A stretch of 64,000 nt of DNA from Streptomyces sp. SID13726. GTDB taxonomy: Bacteria > Actinomycetota > Actinomycetes > Streptomycetales > Streptomycetaceae. The first letter of the stretch is position 1, and each line of letters begins with the position of its first letter. Position numbers and translations under genes: made by a program. This document shows, piece after piece, positions 16,735-24,393 of the stretch. Under the pieces are notes generated by a model. The model did no database searches. It was given only the letters and a program-made list of their open reading frames with translations, and had not been told where the DNA came from. The stretch covers positions 1-64,000 of the forward strand of contig NZ_JAAGLY010000026.1 of the NCBI RefSeq assembly GCF_010548375.1, given 5' to 3'.

Positions 16735-18078
16735 GTGACCGACGACGCCCCCGAACCCCCACTCCCACCCCCACCGCCACCCCCACCCCCCTCCCGCCTG
16801 CGCGCCATGCTCCCCGACCTCGCGCCCTGGCAGGCCTCGCGGGACTTCCGGCGGCTGTGGTACGCGGGGCTGATCTCGAACTTCGGCAGCTTCCTGACCT
16901 TCGTCGCGCTGCCGGTGCAGCTCAAGGAGTTGACGGACTCGACGGCGGCGGTGGGCGCGATCGGCGCCGTGGAACTGATCCCGCTCCTCGTCTTCGGCCT
17001 GTACGGCGGCGCGCTCGCGGACGCGTGGGACAAGCGGAAGCTGATCATGTGGACCGAGGCGGGCCAGGGCCTGCTCAGCGTGGTCCTGCTGTTCAACGCG
17101 CTGCTCCCGGAGCCCGCCGTCTGGCCGCTGTACGTCGTCGCGGCACTCTCCTCCGCCCTGGTCTCGGTGCAGCGCCCCGCGCTCGACTCGCTCTGGCCCC
17201 GGATCGTGGCCCACGACCACCTCCCCGCGGCGGCCTCGCTGAACGCCCTGCGCTGGACGGTCGGCGGGGTCGCGGGCCCGGCGCTGGCGGGTGTGGTGGT
17301 GGCGTACGCGGGCCTCGGCTGGGCGTACGGCGCCGACCTGCTGACCTTCGTGGTCTCGGTGGTCCTGATCGTCCGTATCGCGTCGTCCCCGGCGTCCCAC
17401 GAGGCGGCGAAGCCGTCCCTGACGGCCATCATGGAGGGTGCGCGTTACGCCTGGAGCCGCAAGGAACTGCTGGGCACCTACGCGGTCGACCTGGCGGCGA
17501 TGTTCCTGGCGATGCCGCTCGCGCTGCTGCCGTTCCTCGCGGACGAACTGCACGCGGAGTGGTCGCTGGGGCTGATGTACGCCGCGGTCCCGCTCGGCGC
17601 GATGCTGGTGGGCCTGACCGGCGGCTGGACCTCACGGATCCACCGCCACGGCCGCATGGTGGTCCTCGCAGCGGCGCTGTGGGGCCTGGCGATCGCGGCC
17701 GCGGGTGTCGTCGACGACGTATGGCTGGTGCTGCTGTTCCTGACGGTGGCCGGCGGCTGCGACATGGTCAGCGGGATCTTCCGAGGGGCCATGTGGAACC
17801 AGACGATCCCGGACGAGCTGCGCGGGCGGCTCGCCGGGATCGAACTGCTGTCGTACTCGGTGGGCCCGACCGTCGGACAGGTCAGGTCAGGCGGTTTCGC
17901 CGCGTGGTGGGGCATACGGACGTCGGTCTGGTCGGGCGGTCTGCTGTGCGCCGGGGCGGTGGGCCTGCTGGCCCTCTGTCTGCCGAGGCTGATGTCGTAC
18001 GACGTCCGCACGAACGAGCACGCGACGCGGCTGCGCGCACAGCGCGAGGCAGCCGCGCCGGCGCCGCAGCAGGCGTGA
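16735..18078 (+). CDS. MFS exporter, EntS-like (siderophore-type) with polyproline N-terminus
   Basis: 447 residues from a GTG at 16735. Residues 6-19 are almost pure proline (PEPPLPPPPPPPPP), then RDFRRLWYAGLISNFGSFLTFVALPVQLKELTDSTAAVG begins the MFS domain. This opening, GLYGGALADAWDKRKLIMW (motif A) and SLWPRIVAHDHLPAAASLNALRW are characteristic of the EntS/MFS_3 group of enterobactin-type exporters. The C-terminal tail (about 425-447) is charged. It opens a region rich in iron genes, which supports a siderophore-export role, although no iron box is visible upstream and MFS_3 proteins also export other compounds. Confidence 0.85.
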   Translation: MTDDAPEPPLPPPPPPPPPSRLRAMLPDLAPWQASRDFRRLWYAGLISNFGSFLTFVALPVQLKELTDSTAAVGAIGAVELIPLLVFGLYGGALADAWDKRKLIMWTEAGQGLLSVVLLFNALLPEPAVWPLYVVAALSSALVSVQRPALDSLWPRIVAHDHLPAAASLNALRWTVGGVAGPALAGVVVAYAGLGWAYGADLLTFVVSVVLIVRIASSPASHEAAKPSLTAIMEGARYAWSRKELLGTYAVDLAAMFLAMPLALLPFLADELHAEWSLGLMYAAVPLGAMLVGLTGGWTSRIHRHGRMVVLAAALWGLAIAAAGVVDDVWLVLLFLTVAGGCDMVSGIFRGAMWNQTIPDELRGRLAGIELLSYSVGPTVGQVRSGGFAAWWGIRTSVWSGGLLCAGAVGLLALCLPRLMSYDVRTNEHATRLRAQREAAAPAPQQA

Positions 18079-18306
18079 TCAGCTGTCGTCCTTGCCCGCG
18101 GGGGCGTCATGCCACTTGGGGTCGTTCTCCCATTCGAGGTTGCGCTCGCGGGCCGTCTCCATGGCGTGCTCGGCCTCCGCACGGCTCGTGTAGGGCCCGA
18201 ACCGGTCCTTGGCCGGGCACTCCGGGCCCTCCTCGACCTTCTTGTGCTGGAGGCAGTAGTACCACTCCCCCGGCTTGCCGACAGTGCGCTTCTTGAACAA
18301 GGCCAT
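18079..18306 (-). CDS. Small conserved hypothetical protein (SPOR-like compact fold)
   Basis: 75 residues: MALFKKRTVGKPGEWYYCLQ, then HKKVEEGPECPAKDRFGPY, TSRAEAEHAMETARERN. The pattern WYYC-HKKVE-G-EC-DRFGPY-SRAEAEHA is a conserved short actinomycete protein, and the alternation of a strand pair with an Ala-rich helix resembles a SPOR-type module. A Cys pair could bind metal. It is divergent from map (58-bp intergenic). Confidence 0.7.
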   Translation of the reverse strand: MALFKKRTVGKPGEWYYCLQHKKVEEGPECPAKDRFGPYTSRAEAEHAMETARERNLEWENDPKWHDAPAGKDDS

Positions 18307-18364
18307 GACCTGCTCCTCTCGCCACCGACATGTTCCCCCATCGCCGCTGGATAGACTCGTCGGC

Positions 18365-19222
18365 ATGTATGGCCAGTCGCTGCTCGTGCCCGGGGAGCTG
18401 TCCCCCACCCGTTCCGTGCCCGGAAACATCCGGCGCCCCGAGTACGTCGGCAAGCCCGCGCCGACGCCGTACACGGGGCCGGAGGTGCAGACCCCGGAGA
18501 CCGTGGAGGCGATGCGGACCGCCGGCCGCATCGCGGCGCGCGCGATGGCCGAGGCCGCCAAGCTGATCGCCCCCGGGGTGACCACCGACGAACTGGACAA
18601 GGTGGCGCACGAGTACATGTGCGACCACGGCGCCTACCCGTCGACGCTCGGCTACCGGGGCTTCCCGAAGTCCCTGTGCACCAGCGTCAACGAGGTGATC
18701 TGCCACGGCATTCCGGACTCGACGGTCCTCAGGGACGGCGACATCGTCAACCTCGACGTGACGGCGTACATCGGCGGTGTGCACGGCGACAACAACGCCA
18801 CCTACCTGGTCGGCGAGGTCGACGAGGAGAGCCGGCTGCTCGTCGAGCGCACCCGTGAGTCCCTGGCGCGCGCGATCAAGGCGGTCAAGCCGGGCCGCCA
18901 GATCAACATCATCGGCCGCGTGATCGAGTCGTACGCCAAGCGCTTCGGCTACGGAGTGGTCCGCGACTTCACGGGTCACGGCATCAACTCCTCCTTCCAC
19001 AGCGGCCTGATCATCCCGCACTACGACAGCCCGCACGCGACGACGGTCATCCAGCCCGGCATGACCTTCACGATCGAGCCGATGCTGACGCTGGGCACCC
19101 ACGAGTACGACATGTGGGACGACGGCTGGACGGTCGTCACGAAGGACCGCAAGCGCACGGCCCAGTTCGAGCACACGCTGGTCGTGACGGAGACGGGCGC
19201 GGAGATCCTGACGCTGCCGTGA
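18365..19222 (+). CDS. map: Type I methionine aminopeptidase
   Basis: A 285-residue cytoplasmic dinuclear-metal enzyme that removes the initiator methionine. After a ~45-residue N-terminal extension, the pita-bread fold begins with MRTAGRIAARAMAEAAKLI. The five metal ligands are in NLDVTAYIGGVHGDNNATY (two Asp), TGHGI (His), TIEPML (Glu) and AQFEHTLVV (Glu). The substrate-binding His is in EVICHGIPD. The extension resembles the proline-rich linker of mycobacterial type 1c enzymes. The ATG at 18365 is followed by a well-conserved MYGQSLLVPG start. A clear rho-independent terminator follows. Confidence 0.96.
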   Translation: MYGQSLLVPGELSPTRSVPGNIRRPEYVGKPAPTPYTGPEVQTPETVEAMRTAGRIAARAMAEAAKLIAPGVTTDELDKVAHEYMCDHGAYPSTLGYRGFPKSLCTSVNEVICHGIPDSTVLRDGDIVNLDVTAYIGGVHGDNNATYLVGEVDEESRLLVERTRESLARAIKAVKPGRQINIIGRVIESYAKRFGYGVVRDFTGHGINSSFHSGLIIPHYDSPHATTVIQPGMTFTIEPMLTLGTHEYDMWDDGWTVVTKDRKRTAQFEHTLVVTETGAEILTLP

Positions 19223-19231
19223 CGGCTCCTG

Positions 19232-19261
19232 GACCCGCCCCCTGCTGGGGCGGGTCTTTTT
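19232..19261 (+). terminator. Rho-independent terminator of map
   Basis: GACCCGCCCC (19232-19241) pairs with 19247-19256 around the loop CTGCT and is followed by five Ts, the best canonical terminator in the window. Confidence 0.95.
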
Positions 19262-19298
19262 CTTGTACGCTTTTACCGACAACGCGTCGGCAAAAGCA

Positions 19299-19326
19299 TT
19301 GACTTAGGTAAGCCTAACCATAGAAA
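19299..19326 (+). promoter_or_regulatory. Promoter with iron box for heme oxygenase
   Basis: TTGACT (19299-19304) and TAGAAA (19321-19326) form a -35/-10 pair with a 16-bp spacer. The spacer contains TTAGGTAAGCCTAACC, which matches the IdeR/DmdR1 consensus TTAGGTTAGGCTMACCTAA at about 15 of 19 positions. The ATG at 19336 would be within a few bases of the transcription start and lacks a Shine-Dalgarno sequence, so a leaderless mRNA repressed by iron is expected. Confidence 0.85.
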
Positions 19327-19335
19327 ATCTGAGCC

Positions 19336-19983
19336 ATGGACTCGTTCTCGACACTCATCCGCACCGCGTCCCACGAACAGCACGTGGAGGCGGAGACCTC
19401 GACGTTCATGAGCGACCTTCTGGGCGGCCGGCTCGGCGTCGACGCGTACGCGCGCTACACCGAGCAACTGTGGTTCGTCTACGAGGCGCTGGAGGCCGGC
19501 GCCGAGAGGCTGGCGGCGGACCGGGTGGCCGGGGCGTTCATCCAGCCGGAGCTGTTCCGCCTGAAGGCACTCGAACGGGACCTGGCCCATCTGCGGGGCC
19601 CCGAGTGGCGTGAGGGCGTGTCGGCCCTGCCCGCGACGCGGGCTTACGCGGACCGGGTGCGCGAGTGCGCCGAACAGTGGCCGGCGGGCTACATCGCCCA
19701 CCACTACACCCGCTACCTCGGCGACCTCTCCGGCGGCCAGATCATCCGCGACAAGGCGGAGAAGACCTGGGGCTTCGAGAAGAAGGGCGACGGCGTCCGC
19801 TTCTACGTCTTCGAGGAGATCTCCAACCCGGCCGCGTTCAAGCGGGGTTACCGCGAACTGCTGGACGCGGTGCGCGCGGACGACCTGGAGAAGCAGCGGA
19901 TCGTCACCGAGTGCAAGAAGGCGTTCGCACTCAACACCAACGTCTTCCGTGCCCTGGGCGAGGAGTTCCCGCTGTCGGCGTGA
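19336..19983 (+). CDS. hmuO: Biliverdin-producing heme oxygenase (HmuO type)
   Basis: A 215-residue all-helical cytoplasmic enzyme that opens heme to biliverdin, CO and Fe2+. HVEAETSTFM (from His16) aligns with the proximal heme-ligand helix of HmuO. YTRYLGDLSGGQIIRDKAEKTW (about 129-150) is the distal-helix signature, including the catalytic Asp and Gly-Gly kink. FYVFEEISNPAAFKRGYRELLD follows as expected. Length is standard. The iron box in the promoter indicates iron-repressed expression. With hmuUV 1.1 kb downstream, it forms a heme-iron acquisition set. Confidence 0.96.
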   Translation: MDSFSTLIRTASHEQHVEAETSTFMSDLLGGRLGVDAYARYTEQLWFVYEALEAGAERLAADRVAGAFIQPELFRLKALERDLAHLRGPEWREGVSALPATRAYADRVRECAEQWPAGYIAHHYTRYLGDLSGGQIIRDKAEKTWGFEKKGDGVRFYVFEEISNPAAFKRGYRELLDAVRADDLEKQRIVTECKKAFALNTNVFRALGEEFPLSA

Positions 19984-19986
19984 GCC

Positions 19987-20631
19987 TCAGCGCTCCAGGA
20001 AGACCCGCCCGCCCACCTCGACCCAGCCCCCCGGCTGCGGAGCCGTGAGGATCTGCGACCCCGCGCCCTGGACGATGTTCAGGGCGCGGCCCAGTTCCGC
20101 GGTCAGCTGCAGCGCGGCAGCCCCGGTGGCCTCGTCCTCCTCGACCCCGTCCCCCCGCCCCGGAAACCCCCGGGCCCTGATCCGCCCGGCGGCCTCGTCC
20201 TCCCACGCCCACGCGTAGACCCACTCCCCCGCCGGCGGCACGATCAGGTCATCCACCTCGGCGGCACTCCCGTACTGCCGGAACGTCCGCGGCGCCGCCC
20301 ACTCCGCCCGCGCCTCGATCCAGCTGAACTCCCCGTCCAGCCGCGTCCCCACGACCCCGGCGGCGGTCACCAACTCAGGCACATCGAGCAACCACGCCGC
20401 CCCGACACACGGATACCCCGCGAACGCCAGCCGCACGGAGGGCGTGTAGATGTCGATGACCCCCCGCTCCGGATCATCCACAAACACGGTCTCACTGAAC
20501 CCAAGCTTCGCAGCGAACCGCTGCCGCTCGTCCCGGTCCACCATCACGGACCCTTCCCGAACGACGCCCAGCTCATTGCCGTAGCCGCCATTCGGTGCAC
20601 AGAAGACACGCAGCACGTCGTAGTCAGTCAC
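19987..20631 (-). CDS. PhzF-family isomerase-like protein
   Basis: A 214-residue protein with the PhzF/diaminopimelate-epimerase-like fold. The opening DVLRVFCAPNGGYGNELGVV corresponds to the usual VFT..-GNPLAVV start. LGFSETVFV carries the catalytic Glu position. YTPSVRLAFAGYPCVGAAWLL matches the F-P-LAFAGHP-G.A motif (Tyr-Pro here instead of His-Pro). EEDEATGAAALQLTAELGR is the C-terminal D-ATGSAA motif. It is shorter than the usual 260-300 residues, so loops are trimmed. Substrate unknown; most PhzF homologues are not in phenazine clusters. It converges on the heme oxygenase gene with a 3-bp gap. Confidence 0.85.
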   Translation of the reverse strand: MTDYDVLRVFCAPNGGYGNELGVVREGSVMVDRDERQRFAAKLGFSETVFVDDPERGVIDIYTPSVRLAFAGYPCVGAAWLLDVPELVTAAGVVGTRLDGEFSWIEARAEWAAPRTFRQYGSAAEVDDLIVPPAGEWVYAWAWEDEAAGRIRARGFPGRGDGVEEDEATGAAALQLTAELGRALNIVQGAGSQILTAPQPGGWVEVGGRVFLER

Positions 20632-20684
20632 GGGGGCATTGAAACACTTGAGCTGCGCGAGGGGGTGGGGGGTTCGGTTGTGGG

Positions 20685-21014
20685 GCGGGTGCGGGTGCGT
20701 CGTGGCTTGTCGCGCAGTTCCCCGCGCCCCTAGCTAGCTGCAGCGGGCCTGCGCCACGACGGGCCGTCAGTCGCGTACGGCGCGCAGGGGACGGGGTGGG
20801 GGGTGTCCGCCCGCAGCGGCCGGCGTCCATAACCGAGCACAACTCAAGAGACCGAGCCGCCGGACCGAGGACGGATACCCCCCACCCCGGCCCCGACCCC
20901 ACCACCGAACCGAACGCGCTACACCCGCCCCCACCGGGGCGAAAGTGGCCGCCGCAGGCCTCAGGGGCGCGGGGAACTGCGCAAAACGCCCGCCCCCACC
21001 GCACCCGCAGACAA
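20685..21014. repeat. ~330-bp MITE-like intergenic element, copy 2
   Basis: Second copy of the element at 12579-12909, same orientation. The 20-bp inverted repeat is at 20712-20731 and 20963-20982. It fills the gap between the phzF-like start and the hmuU iron box; the 53 bp between the phzF-like start and the element hold nothing recognisable. Confidence 0.85.
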
Positions 21015-21031
21015 AGGCAAGGCTAACCTAA
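21013..21031 (+). promoter_or_regulatory. Iron box upstream of hmuU
   Basis: AAAGGCAAGGCTAACCTAA matches the IdeR/DmdR1 consensus TTAGGTTAGGCTMACCTAA at 15 of 19 positions, with the right half perfect. It lies 49 bp before the ATG of hmuU and directly abuts the MITE-like element. Confidence 0.8.
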
Positions 21032-21079
21032 GCGACACCGGCCGAAAGAAAGGCCGCGGCGCTACAAGAAGGGTGGCCA

Positions 21080-22150
21080 ATGACCGTACTGGAGACCACG
21101 GTTGAGAGACCGATCCGAAGACGGCACACCACCACCTGGCTGCTGACCACCACCCTGGCCGCCACCCTCCTCGCCCTCATCCCCCTCGCCGCCGCCACCG
21201 GCGCCTACCCCGTCCCCGTCACCGACGTCCTCGCCTCCGTGCAGCACAGAACCGGCCTCGGCGGCACAGAGCTGGACCGAGTCGCCGAGTCGGTCCTCTG
21301 GAACGTCCGGTTCCCCCGGATCGTGCTCGCGCTGCTCATCGGCGCGTCACTGGGGTGCGCGGGAGCCCTGATGCAGGGAGTGTTCGGAAACCCCCTCGCC
21401 GAACCGAGCACGATCGGCGTCTCACTCGGCGCCGCGGTCGGCGCAGTCGCATCGATCTCGCTCGGACTGAACTTCCTCGGAACATGGACGCTGCCGTCGA
21501 TGGCGTTCGTCGCCGGCCTCGGCACGGTGCTGCTCGTGTACGCCATGTCCCGGTCGGGCGGCCGGACAGAAGTCGTGACGCTGATCCTCATGGGAATCGC
21601 GGTGAACGCGTTCGCCGGAGCCCTGATCGGACTGTTCATCTTCCTCGCGGACACGGCCGCGGTGAACCAGATCACCTTCTGGCAACTGGGATCACTCGCC
21701 CAGTCGACATGGCCGAAGGTACTGGCGGTACTGCCGTGCGCGGCGGCGGGCCTCGTGGTCGCACCGCTGTACGCACGCCGGCTCGACCTGCTGGCCCTCG
21801 GAGACCGGCCCGCGCGCCACCTCGGAGTCGAGGTGGAACGGCTCAGGATCCTCCTGATGTTCGTGGTCGCACTGCTGACCGCCGCGGCCGTGAGCGTGTC
21901 CGGAGTGATCGGATTCGTGGGCCTGGTCGTGCCGCATCTGCTGCGGATGGTGGCCGGACCGGGGCATCGGTTCCTGATTCCGGGGAGCGCGTTGGGCGGA
22001 GCGGTGGTGCTGCTGGCGGCGGATCTCGCCGCGCGAACCGTGGCGGCACCGGCGGAGTTGCCGCTGGGTGTGCTGACGGCACTGCTGGGGAGCCCGTTCT
22101 TCTTCTGGCTGCTGCGAAGGACCCGGCGGCGGCAAGGAGGGTGGGCGTGA
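21080..22150 (+). CDS. hmuU: Heme/siderophore ABC transporter permease (FecCD family)
   Basis: A 356-residue permease of the BtuC/FecCD type with about ten transmembrane helices. VRFPRIVLALLIGASLGCAGALMQGVFGNPLAEPSTIGVSLGAAVGA (about 75-120) is the family signature, with the GAxLxxAGxxxQ and NPLAxPxxLGxxxGA motifs. The SVSGVIGFVGLVVPHLLRMVAGPGHRFLIPGSALGGA segment near 275-312 is the second signature, contacting the ATPase. I prefer the heme assignment because of the heme oxygenase and HmuV-like neighbour; siderophore specificity is possible. No substrate-binding lipoprotein gene precedes it, which is unusual. Confidence 0.85.
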   Translation: MTVLETTVERPIRRRHTTTWLLTTTLAATLLALIPLAAATGAYPVPVTDVLASVQHRTGLGGTELDRVAESVLWNVRFPRIVLALLIGASLGCAGALMQGVFGNPLAEPSTIGVSLGAAVGAVASISLGLNFLGTWTLPSMAFVAGLGTVLLVYAMSRSGGRTEVVTLILMGIAVNAFAGALIGLFIFLADTAAVNQITFWQLGSLAQSTWPKVLAVLPCAAAGLVVAPLYARRLDLLALGDRPARHLGVEVERLRILLMFVVALLTAAAVSVSGVIGFVGLVVPHLLRMVAGPGHRFLIPGSALGGAVVLLAADLAARTVAAPAELPLGVLTALLGSPFFFWLLRRTRRRQGGWA

Positions 22151-22181
22151 GCCGTGTGCGGCTGCGTGAAGGCTCGTCACA

Positions 22182-22237
22182 CAGCTCCCCGCGCCCCTAG
22201 AAGCACTCACCTCGGCCCCCTAGAAGCACTCACCTCG
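22182..22237. repeat. Half MITE end plus 23-bp direct repeats between hmuU and hmuV
   Basis: CAGCTCCCCGCGCCCCTAG at 22182-22200 resembles one terminus of the 330-bp element. CCCCTAGAAGCACTCACCTCG follows twice (22194-22214 and 22217-22237, period 23), with two decayed copies to about 22285. This sits in a 171-bp gap between two genes that usually overlap or nearly touch. Confidence 0.8.
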
Positions 22238-22321
22238 ACCCGCGAGAAGAGTCACCTCGCCCCCAGCCAAAGGTCTCACCTCACCCCCTCCCTCCCCCTC
22301 CGCCGCCCCCAAGGACCCGCC

Positions 22322-23143
22322 ATGCGACTCCTCCGCCCCCGCCCCTCGGCCACTTCCCCCTCCCAACCCGGAGACGTCCTCGCCGAAGCCCAAGCGCTCC
22401 ACGTCCGGCTCGGCGCCCGGGACGTCCTCCAGGGTGTCGACATCGCCGCCCGTGCCGGTGAGGTGCTCGCGCTCGTCGGGCCCAACGGGGCCGGGAAGTC
22501 CACGCTGCTCGGCGCTCTCGCCGGGGATCTCGACGCCGCCGAGGGGGTCGTACGGATTCACGGGCGGCCCGCGACGGAGTGGTCCGCTCCCGAACTCGCC
22601 CTGCGGCGGGCCGTGTTGCCGCAGGCCACCGGGGTCTCCTTTCCGTTCTCCGTGGAGGACGTCGTACGGATGGGGCGGGCGCCCTGGGCCGCGGTGGACC
22701 CCGAGGGGGACGATCGGGCCGTCGCCGACGCGATGGCCGCCACCGAGGTCACGCGCTTCGGTGACCGGTCGTTCTCCGCGCTCAGCGGTGGGGAGCGGGC
22801 CCGGGTCGCGCTCGCCCGGGTGCTCGCCCAGCGTGCGCCCCTGCTGCTGCTCGACGAGCCGACCGCCGCGCTGGACCTCAAGCATCAGGAGCTGGTGCTG
22901 CGGGTCTGCCGGGAAAGGGCGCACGCCGGTGACGCGGTGGTCGTGGTGTTGCATGATCTGGGGCTCGCGGCCGCGTACGCGCACCGGGTCGCGATCCTGT
23001 GCGCCGGTCATGTCGCCGCCGACGGGCCGCCGCGGGAGGTCTTCGACGACCGGTTGCTGTCGGAGGTCTACGACCAGCCCGTCGAGGTGCTTCCGCACCC
23101 GCGGAACGGGTCTCTCCTCGTGGCTCCGAGACGGAACCTTTGA
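22322..23143 (+). CDS. hmuV: Heme ABC transporter ATP-binding protein
   Basis: A 273-residue ATPase. Residues 1-22 are a Pro/Ser-rich leader. Walker A is GPNGAGKST (about 53-61), the Q-loop region is RRAVLPQATGVSFPFSVEDVVRMGRAPW (the FPFSVxDVVxMGRxPh segment is diagnostic of heme importer HmuV proteins), the signature is LSGGERARVALARVLAQ, Walker B is LLLLDEPTAALD, and the switch His is in VVLHDLGLAAAYAHR. The ATG at 22322 follows the repeat-filled gap. It pairs with HmuU for heme uptake. Confidence 0.92.
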   Translation: MRLLRPRPSATSPSQPGDVLAEAQALHVRLGARDVLQGVDIAARAGEVLALVGPNGAGKSTLLGALAGDLDAAEGVVRIHGRPATEWSAPELALRRAVLPQATGVSFPFSVEDVVRMGRAPWAAVDPEGDDRAVADAMAATEVTRFGDRSFSALSGGERARVALARVLAQRAPLLLLDEPTAALDLKHQELVLRVCRERAHAGDAVVVVLHDLGLAAAYAHRVAILCAGHVAADGPPREVFDDRLLSEVYDQPVEVLPHPRNGSLLVAPRRNL

Positions 23144-23204
23144 ATCTCCTTTGACCTTTACTTGACGGTTATTTTGAGCCATATGTAGATAAGGCTCAGA
23201 TAAG

Positions 23205-23223
23205 TTAGGCGAGCCTCACCAAC
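23205..23223 (+). promoter_or_regulatory. Iron box upstream of efeO
   Basis: TTAGGCGAGCCTCACCAAC matches the DmdR1/IdeR consensus TTAGGTTAGGCTMACCTAA at about 14 of 19 positions and lies 14 bp before the efeO ATG at 23238. A TTGACGG element at 23163 could serve a promoter. Confidence 0.8.
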
Positions 23224-23237
23224 CCTCAGGAGCTCGT

Positions 23238-24383
23238 ATGCGTGCCGTCAGACTGTCCCTCGTCACCGCCACCGCCGTGGCGGCGCTGACCGCCGTCACC
23301 GGCTGCACGGAGAAGGGGAGTTCGGGCGACAGCGACCGCGTCATCGACGTGACCGCCACCGACAGCAAGTGCGAGGTCTCCAAGAAGGAGTTCCCGGCCG
23401 GCCACGTGGAGCTGGCGATCGAGAACAAGGGCTCCAAGGTCACCGAGGTCTACGTCCTCTTCCCGGACGACCGGATCGTCACCGAGCGCGAGAACATCGG
23501 CCCCGGCACCAAGCAGAAGGTGACCGCGGAGGTGAAGGCCGGCGACTACACGATCGCCTGCAAGCCCGGCATGACCGGCGACGGCATCCGCCAGGCCGTG
23601 AAGGCGACCGGCGGCACCGTGGCCAAGCGCGACCCGCGCCTCGACGCGGCCGTCGCCTCGTACCGCAAGTACGCGCAGGAGCAGGCCGACGCGACGATCC
23701 CGAAGGTGCAGACGTTCGCCGACGCCATCAAGGCCGGCGACCTCGACGCGGCCAAGAAGGCCTACGCGCCCTCCCGGGTCGGCTGGGAGCGCACCGAGCC
23801 GATCGCCGAGTCCTTCGGGGACATCGACCCCAAGACGGACACCCGCGCCGACGGCCTGGAGAAGGGCCAGAAGTGGACCGGCTGGCACGTCCTGGAGAAG
23901 GCCCTCTGGCAGGACAAGAAGATCGGCGCCGAGCAGAAGACCCTCGCCGACCAGCTGGTCACCGACCTGAAGGACTGGCAGAAGCGGGTCGGCAAGGCCG
24001 ACATCACCCCGACCTCCATGGCCAACGGCGCCAAGGAACTCCTCGACGAGGTCGCCACCGGCAAGGTCACCGGCGAGGAGGACCGCTACTCGCACACCGA
24101 CCTGAGCGACTTCAAGGCCAACGTCGACGGCGCGCAGCAGGCGTACGAGCTGCTGAAGCCGGTCGCCAAGGAGAACGACGCGGCCCTGGTCACCGAGCTC
24201 GACAAGCAGTTCGCGGCGCTGAACACGCTCCTCGACCAGTACCGCAGCGACAAGACCTCGGACGGCTTCGTCTCGTACGACACCGTCGGCGAGGCCGACC
24301 GCAAGAAGCTGTCGGACGGGGTGAACGCGCTCGCCGAGCCGCTGTCCAAGCTCGCCGCCGCCGTCGTCACCAAGTCCTCCTGA
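23238..24383 (+). CDS. efeO: EfeO iron-uptake lipoprotein (cupredoxin + imelysin-type M75)
   Basis: A 381-residue exported lipoprotein. The signal peptide ends in lipobox TAVTGC (lipid-Cys about 23). Residues 30-125 form a cupredoxin-like domain (VIDVTATDSKCEVSKKEFPAGHVELAIENKG, KAGDYTIACKPGM). The rest is the all-helical peptidase-M75/imelysin domain, with the metal motif HxxE in WTGWHVLEKALW (about 213-224). EfeO binds Fe2+/Fe3+ for the EfeUOB importer. It is first in an efeO-efeB-efeU-lipoprotein operon behind an iron box. Confidence 0.95.
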   Translation: MRAVRLSLVTATAVAALTAVTGCTEKGSSGDSDRVIDVTATDSKCEVSKKEFPAGHVELAIENKGSKVTEVYVLFPDDRIVTERENIGPGTKQKVTAEVKAGDYTIACKPGMTGDGIRQAVKATGGTVAKRDPRLDAAVASYRKYAQEQADATIPKVQTFADAIKAGDLDAAKKAYAPSRVGWERTEPIAESFGDIDPKTDTRADGLEKGQKWTGWHVLEKALWQDKKIGAEQKTLADQLVTDLKDWQKRVGKADITPTSMANGAKELLDEVATGKVTGEEDRYSHTDLSDFKANVDGAQQAYELLKPVAKENDAALVTELDKQFAALNTLLDQYRSDKTSDGFVSYDTVGEADRKKLSDGVNALAEPLSKLAAAVVTKSS

Positions 24384-24393
24384 GGCAGGGGCC

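Noticed and set aside
19987..20631. Phenazine biosynthesis
   Set aside because: A PhzF-like gene alone, without other phz genes, does not indicate phenazines; the family is broad.
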